From Priapulus caudatus (lineage: Eukaryota; Priapulida; Priapulimorpha; Priapulimorphida; Priapulidae), in the NCBI RefSeq assembly GCF_000485595.1, contig NW_014577355.1, forward strand, positions 234,635-268,764: a stretch of 34,130 nucleotides of DNA, written 5' to 3'. A program made the position numbers and the translations under genes. Under the pieces are notes generated by a model that saw nothing but the letters and a program-made list of their open reading frames with translations, ran no database searches and was not told the DNA's origin. This document shows positions 29,072 to 34,130 of this stretch, in pieces (positions within the stretch are counted from its first letter, which is position 1; every line of letters begins with the position of its first letter).

Positions 29072-29311
29072 TCACGCATCACCGAAGTCAAATGCCGGCC
29101 ATTTGGGCCCATCTGGCGATGGGCCGAGTCGATAAGACAGATAATTATCGACACTCTTGGTTTCAAAGACAGTGCGCGAACATTTATCGTGAAACAGCAT
29201 CAGATAACTGATGGCGGTGTCGATGTCCGCTGGATGATGCCGGAAATGGACGAGAATGATTCTGGCCGCCGCAACGTGCCAGATTTGGATAAGCACCTCT
29301 CTCTCTCGCAA
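29072..29311 (-). other. Unrecognised short ORF
   Basis: 79 codons on the minus strand (AARIILVHFRHHPADIDTAI, then SYLMLFHDKCSRTVFETKSV, then LGPSPDGPKWPAFDFGDA). The composition is protein-like but no family is recognised. It lies downstream of the integrase fragment on the same strand in another frame, so it may be a further piece of a chimeric gene. Confidence 0.3.
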
Positions 29312-29394
29312 TATTCAATAGAGTCCTTGTGGTAATTTAGTGTTGACGGCGGTTCACTATATAGGATTCTGCTTTCTTCTACCGAGTTTCTCCA

Positions 29395-29512
29395 TGCACG
29401 TGTTTGATTAGGACCCTTGCTGAAATATACACCACGCCGGAAACGTTTTCTTGCTCTGTCTCCAACACCTTGAGGGTCCAGATGCCTCAGCAAGTGTTTG
29501 GCAGTAGATCAT
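29395..29512 (-). pseudogene. Integrase-like fragment, copy C
   Basis: About 115 bp on the minus strand virtually identical to 20238-20352: AKHLLRHLDPQGVGDRARKR, then FRRGVYFSKGPNQ. It diverges from copies A and B right after GGTCCTAATCA on one side. On the other side it joins at GATCTACTGCC, in which position the sequence is already that of the zinc-finger protein. No LTR sequence accompanies it here. Confidence 0.8.
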
Positions 29513-29515
29513 TCC

Positions 29516-30400
29516 CAAATTCATTGACGAGAATTTCCTTTAAGTAGCTGGATTTTACTACTGAGTTATGTCCTAGATTTGAGATAATGCGCTTATAGTC
29601 CTGCAGCAGGCCTTGCAGTGTGCGAATTTCATGGTCTTTGAAGATGACTTGACGAATATGATAAAAGATGAGAGCTTGGGCCTCGCGGAGGTTTACACGC
29701 TGCAGATGTTGAGTGCTTTCATCTGAAAGGGGCTAGTAGTCGCTTACATATTTGCGCCAGCACGCACGATGGTAGCGGATTTCCCACCCAAATGCTGTTT
29801 GACTATCTGGGATGGATGCAATCAGAGTGTCAAGTCTCAATCTCATGACCTCGTCTTTCAGACGGACAGTATGTAACTTGAATTTAGTCCAGGCATCTAC
29901 TGTTGATAGGAGTAAAATCTTCTTGTTACGATCACTACTCTTGTATGCCCCTTTCATGCACCACACACATAGAGTCTTATCGTGAAGGACACCCATACTG
30001 GAGCGGAGCCTTTTAGGTGCACTGGCCACTGGGGAAGGGTCTTGTTGATCTGATGCTTCATCTCTTTCAAACCGTTCCTCGGATTTGTGTTTGCGCTTTC
30101 GGCTTGAGAGAGCTTGCGCTTGCTAGATAATGATGCGTAACAAGTGCTATGCATGTGGTGACCCTTTGGTCCCTTCTCCCAATCCACATTTTCATGTATA
30201 TGTTGAAACTTATCAAGTTCTTTCCATTGTAAAGACTTTTCCCGGATGGATTCCCACTTCTCAGGTGTAATGTTTTCCAGACGATCATTTGCGGTACATC
30301 GCTTACCACAGAGTAAAATGCACTCGTATTCATTTAATGTCTTGTCTGGTAACTCTACTCTCTCTTCTATTATCCATTATTTCGGTCACTTCACAAGTCG
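29516..30400 (-). pseudogene. N-terminal zinc-finger region of an Academ-type transposon protein
   Basis: Two zinc-finger-like units on the minus strand. The first is ECILLCGKRCTAND ... HHMHSTCYASLSSKRKL (near 30330-30120); the second is KTLCVWCMKGAYKSS ... WEIRYHRACWRKYVSDY (near 29965-29736). Each has a CxxC/LCxxxC pair and a distant H..C pair. A frameshift near 30100 separates them. An in-frame TAG at 29733-29735 follows, then reading continues HLQRVNLREAQALIFYHIRQ and SSYLKEILVNEFGND, typical of these proteins. I know this arrangement as the N-terminus of the protein family whose C-terminus is the XPG-like nuclease at 1-930. The Academ name is an inference. Three lesions make it dead. Confidence 0.6.
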
Positions 30401-30834
30401 GCGATTTTTATCAGATGGGCATGCGATGCATCTGAAACAGTACAAAAGTAATATTAGATATACACTTGTATCGCGTCAGCTGCGAACAAGTAGAGACGAT
30501 AACACATGGTCTGTCTCGAACAGCTTTATTTGCGAGGCAAACGAAACACAGTGAAGACTGAATTTCATTTCTCAACGCCGCAATTTTTACCGAGTAGGAT
30601 AAACTAACTTACAAAGCCTTTCCTGGCAAACTTACGAACTGACAACAATAACTACGTTCATACAAAAGTCTACAGACTGTATGCTAATCCTCTAAACTGA
30701 AAATAGACACCTACATTTATGGCTAGTCCAGGTTGCGAGCGCATGTGAACAAGACAGTCAATCAGCGCCAAATATTCCTATCCCAAAATTGCTGGACAGC
30801 AACCTAGCTCCAATCACAAAAGAGTTCACACGTA
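30401..30834. other. No gene seen
   Basis: AT-rich sequence upstream of the zinc-finger fragment. No promoter motif or repeat I can support. Confidence 0.4.
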
Positions 30835-31030
30835 GATTCATCAAGCTGCGTACGCAAAATATTTTGCGTAAATCTTGTGTACGCAATCGACGTTGCTTAG
30901 TTGCGATTCATCAACACAGCTATTTAGTAAATTTGCGTACGATATCGCGTACGCAAGCGAGGCCGTTTTAGGTGCGATTCATCAAGCTAAAATTTACGTA
31001 AACCTTTGCGTAATTTTACACGAGCTGACG
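30835..31030. repeat. 70-bp tandem repeat with GATTCATCAA and GCGTACGCAA words
   Basis: GATTCATCAA starts at 30835, 30905 and 30976, giving a period of about 70 bp and about 2.7 units. Units contain GCGTACGCAA, itself nearly self-complementary, and the first has the perfect 18-bp palindrome ACGCAAAATATTTTGCGT (about 30851-30868). The same words occur in inverted form at the window's right end. Confidence 0.85.
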
Positions 31031-31228
31031 AGGTGCCGTAAACCACTCGAAATGTCCGCAGGTGTTTCCAGCATACCGCAGCATACATTATTTTATTGAG
31101 AAAACATGATAAAATTACCACTCAACTAAAAATAAATAAATAATTACCATACTACACAGACCGGCGGCGCCTTTGACGCTTCTTTTGTCATAGCTTGGCA
31201 TTGTTTTCGTTATAAGCGATTTCGTAGT

Positions 31229-31830
31229 TACGTAGTACGTGTACACGCACGAACGCACACGTGCACAAGCACGCACGCACGTGTACGTGTACACGCACGC
31301 ACGCCCGTGTACGTACACACGCACGCACGCACGCACGCACGCACGTGTACGTGCACACGCACGTACGTGTACGTGCACACACGCACGCACGTGCAATTGA
31401 CGCTCGACGCACGTGTACGTACGCAGCGCCACGCACGCACGCACGTGTACGTGCCCACGCACGCACGCACGTGTTCGTGGCACACGCCAGCACGCACACG
31501 TGCACATGCCGCACGCACGTGTACGTGCTCAGCACTGCACTGCACGCCGCTGTATCGTAATTCACGCATGCAGTAGTGTACGTGACACACACGAGCGCTG
31601 ACGTGACACATGCACGCGCGCGGCACGTGTACGGTGGCACACGCCACTGCACGCGCGGCCTGTGAGTACTGTACAAACGCACCGCACACACGACCAGTGT
31701 ACGTGACCACGCACGCACGCACGTGTACGTGCACACACACGCACGCACACGTGCAGATGCACGCACGCACCCAGTGTGGCACATGGCACGCCACGCAGCA
31801 CGTGCACATCGGCACGCACGCACGATGTAC
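31229..31830. repeat. Alternating purine-pyrimidine satellite, block 2
   Basis: About 600 bp built from ACGCACGCACGTGTACGTGC-type units of roughly 20-30 bp. Runs such as 31300-31400 alternate purine and pyrimidine almost without a break. Long open frames on both strands are compositional. It is interrupted at 31831 by a transposon terminus and resumes at 33503. Confidence 0.92.
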
Positions 31831-33502
31831 TAGAGCTGTGCGTCGATCCGACATGAACAAAATCCGATCGGACAGCATTTGAAAAATCGAATCCGAATTC
31901 GATGGCTTATTTGAATCCGATCCGAATCCGAATCGATGGCATTTTGAATCCGAATCCGAATCGATGTGTATCGCTAAATGCCGATCCGAAATCCGATCAA
32001 TCCGCACCGAATCCGGAACATAGAAATTGCAAATAGTGTGACGCATCGTATTAAATTCTGTTATAATTTGTTTCAACATGAAACTTTGGGTTGTTGAGAT
32101 CAAGGGTGAAGGGGGACTGTAGACGTAAGAAAAGTTAGAGAACGGATGATCGGGAATCTGGAACGATATTTTCTTATCAAATGTACCTCAGTTCCACTTT
32201 GTCCTAACTTACCTAAGTGACAGTAAGTGACATGGTGGTACGAAATTACTACGAATTTACGAAACGTCTGTACTATATTCATCCGAACTTCGGTGAAACT
32301 TCGCGTAGCCAGTGTGTGTGTAACTGTGTATGTGATGTGTGCCGCACTGCCGCGCGTGCTACGCGTCGCAGGCCGGATGTAGCACGCGATCGATCAATCG
32401 TGTACATCAAAAGCCGCCGCGTAACGCGTGGCCTTGGGCTTGTTTTATGAAGTAGCCGGCCCAGGCTCTGCGACTGTTTCACAATTCCAATTTGTTTATT
32501 GTTTTTGAACGTAGATACATTCAGTTCCAAATTGTTCTATGTAACATTATTGCTGATAGTTCAATTCGAGTTTTCTCCCTTTGTTTGTTACACGTGTGAC
32601 TGTGACCGTGTCACTTAGAAGTTACAATAAAGTTGACCAAACTCGAACTGAATCAAATAGTAAAATATACATATATATATAATTGTTAATTAGATGTTTA
32701 TAACTTTATACAATTTTATGTCATATGTATTGCTGAATTTGGTTTATGAAAGTCTATAGATAGTTATAGATACATCTATATTGATATTCTGAGTCAATTT
32801 CTGACCATTGAAATTGGATTAGCCTTGTAAGTTATAATTTGTAACCCATATATGGCGCTAATAGTGGTCATACAATTTAAAAACATTAATAATTGATGAT
32901 CTCCGAAACATAAACAAAATTAACAAATGCACTTAGGACAAAGTGGACGTGACGAAATGACGACTCGTTCGAGATTTTTTTACGATCCAATGTTCATTCA
33001 ATAATTGAAAATTGAGTTGTAAAAAAATCTCGGACGATTTCTAAATTCGTAGGAATCATTTAGGACAAACCCCGTAATCAATCAATAATACGAGAAAGGG
33101 GTAAATGCTGGATCATCATCACAAAAAATAGTGTAACTTCTAACCTTTAATTGTACTTTCAAGAATTCAAGTTTGAACAAAAGTTTTACACATACACAAT
33201 ACACATTATACACATAATTATTACACCACGTGACCACAATGACCAGTCACCACATCACGAATTTAAACATATTCAACATAATGTTTTTTGTGGAAAATCA
33301 TCACTACAAATTCACTATGGTCACATTAGGAATAGGAAATAGACTTGGAGCCTTGGAGGATGGCGCCTTTGATATTAACAATTCCAACCGACAATTTTGA
33401 ATCCGAATCGAATCCGATTCTTTAAAATGTAAATCCGATCGAATCGAATCGATCGGATTCGGATCGATCGGATTCGATTATCGCGATCCGCGCACAGCTC
33501 TA
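31831..33502. mobile_element. hAT-like non-autonomous element, copy 2, with terminal inverted repeats
   Basis: The left end TAGAGCTGTGCG (31831) and right end CGCACAGCTCTA (33491-33502) are perfect 12-bp inverted repeats. Inside both ends lie arrays of ATCCGA words in opposite orientation (31850-32010 and 33395-33490), as expected for subterminal transposase-binding repeats. Length 1672 bp with no coding capacity. The flanking 8-mers CGATGTAC and CGTGTACG are similar but not identical, both within satellite. TAGAGCTG-type ends are common in hAT elements; mobilisation by a hAT enzyme is inference. Confidence 0.78.
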
Positions 33503-33845
33503 CGTGTACGTGACATGCACGCGCACACGCACGCACGCACGTGTACGTACACACGCACGTGTACGTACACACGCACGTGTACGTACACACGCCCGTGTAC
33601 GTGAACACGGCACGCACGCACGCCCGTGTACGTACACACGCACGTGTACGTGAACACGCACGCACGCACGCCGTGTACGTACACACGGCACGCACGCACG
33701 TTGTACGTGACACGCCACGCACGCACGCCACGCACGCAAGTGTACGTTACGTAACACGCACGCACGCTGTACGTGCACACGCACGCACGCACAGTGTGCG
33801 TGCACACACACGTGCACACGCACCCACGCACGCACGCACTGTACG
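33503..33845. repeat. Alternating purine-pyrimidine satellite, block 3
   Basis: Continuation of block 2 beyond the inserted element. Regular units of CACACGCACGTGTACGTA (18 bp, repeated three times near 33535-33600) give way to longer variants. Confidence 0.92.
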
Positions 33846-34071
33846 TGTCGCTGCTTTCATGAGTGTTGAACGCAATCATACAAACGAAAATGTGGACGCT
33901 ATTCACATCCCCAGCACTCATGTAGACAGGGCTAGACGAGCTATATAGTTAAATACAAGAGAAGGCGTCAGTTTTGGTCCTATGCGTATGTTGTCGCACA
34001 GTGTGATTGGTTTATGCTAGGCACGCCTCTCAACAGCCAGCAGCCACGATGGCGTAGTGGATGTACACTGG
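33846..34071. other. No gene seen
   Basis: Unique-looking sequence between the satellite and the terminal palindrome. Confidence 0.4.
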
Positions 34072-34130
34072 AATTCATCAACATTTGCGTACGCAGGTGC
34101 ATAAGCTGCGTTGATGAATCGCACCTACGC
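34072..34130. repeat. Palindromic repeat of the GATTCATCAA family, cut by window end
   Basis: ATTCATCAAC (34072-34081) pairs with GTTGATGAAT (about 34111-34120). Inside is GCGTACGCAGGTGC and outside is GCACCTACGC. The reverse complement of the right part (GGTGCGATTCATCAA) equals a word at 30971-30985, so this is an inverted member of the same family. Confidence 0.75.

Noticed and set aside
31188..32103. Cys-Val-Arg-Ala repeat proteins of 130-290 residues
   Set aside because: Same compositional artefact; several overlapping frames on both strands are open and equally repetitive.
33375..33948. Further Cys/Val/Arg and Thr/His/Arg repeat ORFs
   Set aside because: Satellite block 3; no independent coding evidence.
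1..34130. CRISPR array, prokaryotic operon or defence system
   Set aside because: No regularly spaced repeats with unique spacers and no ribosome-binding-site-linked genes; all evidence is eukaryotic and transposon-derived.

Overview
The window reads as eukaryotic, almost certainly from an invertebrate animal. Short coding blocks are separated by introns with GT-AG borders, and nearly every recognisable protein is a piece of a transposable element. The families seen are hAT, THAP/Kolobok-like, DUF6589, XPG-like nuclease proteins of the Academ kind, Gypsy, and CR1/L2-type LINE; several of these are common together in sponges, cnidarians, molluscs and lancelets. I cannot name the species. No intact host gene was recognised.

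Layout. 1-950: minus-strand 3' part of an XPG/PIN-like nuclease gene. 1062-1185: foldback MITE. 1289-1855: plus-strand C-terminus of a RecQ-type helicase. 1911-2850: foldbacks and minisatellites. 2863-5236: a nearly complete minus-strand DUF6589 gene in several exons. 5334-6540: decayed minus-strand hAT (ZMYM1-like) transposase. 7583-10540: two inverted arms of about 390 bp enclosing a second, truncated copy of the nuclease gene. 10540-14230: mostly gene-poor, with dispersed and direct repeats and one unrecognised ORF. 14500-15657: three-exon minus-strand transposase fragment whose splice phases fit. 16288-17085: a hAT-like terminus, a Gypsy integrase zinc-finger piece and a LINE reverse-transcriptase tail, butted together. 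17699-17870: dead THAP domain. 18097-18328: an LTR followed by an exact tRNA-Lys primer-binding site. 18659-19482: solo LTR with a CTCT target duplication. 19796-21557: minus-strand LTR-element remnants carrying integrase fragments, with a complete tRNA-His copy including CCA between internal region and LTR. 21794-22012: THAP domain. 22282-24895: Gypsy pol split by an LTR-bearing insertion. 25074-26846: hAT transposase with one nonsense codon. 26938-29006 and 31229-33845: two copies of a hAT-like non-autonomous element beside alternating purine-pyrimidine satellite. 29395-30400: N-terminal zinc-finger part of an Academ-type protein fused to another integrase fragment. 30835-31015 and 34072-34130: members of one palindromic repeat family.

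How the parts relate. The zinc-finger protein at 29516-30400 and the nuclease tails at 1-950 and 8169-8739 look like the two ends of one transposon protein family, present as separate broken copies. The three integrase fragments (20042-20390, 21313-21557, 29395-29512) are copies of one sequence; two lie in LTR-element internal regions and the third is spliced onto the zinc-finger protein. The region is a graveyard of nested elements rather than an operon-like system. Its most unusual feature is the fossil of a fully copied tRNA primer at an LTR boundary.
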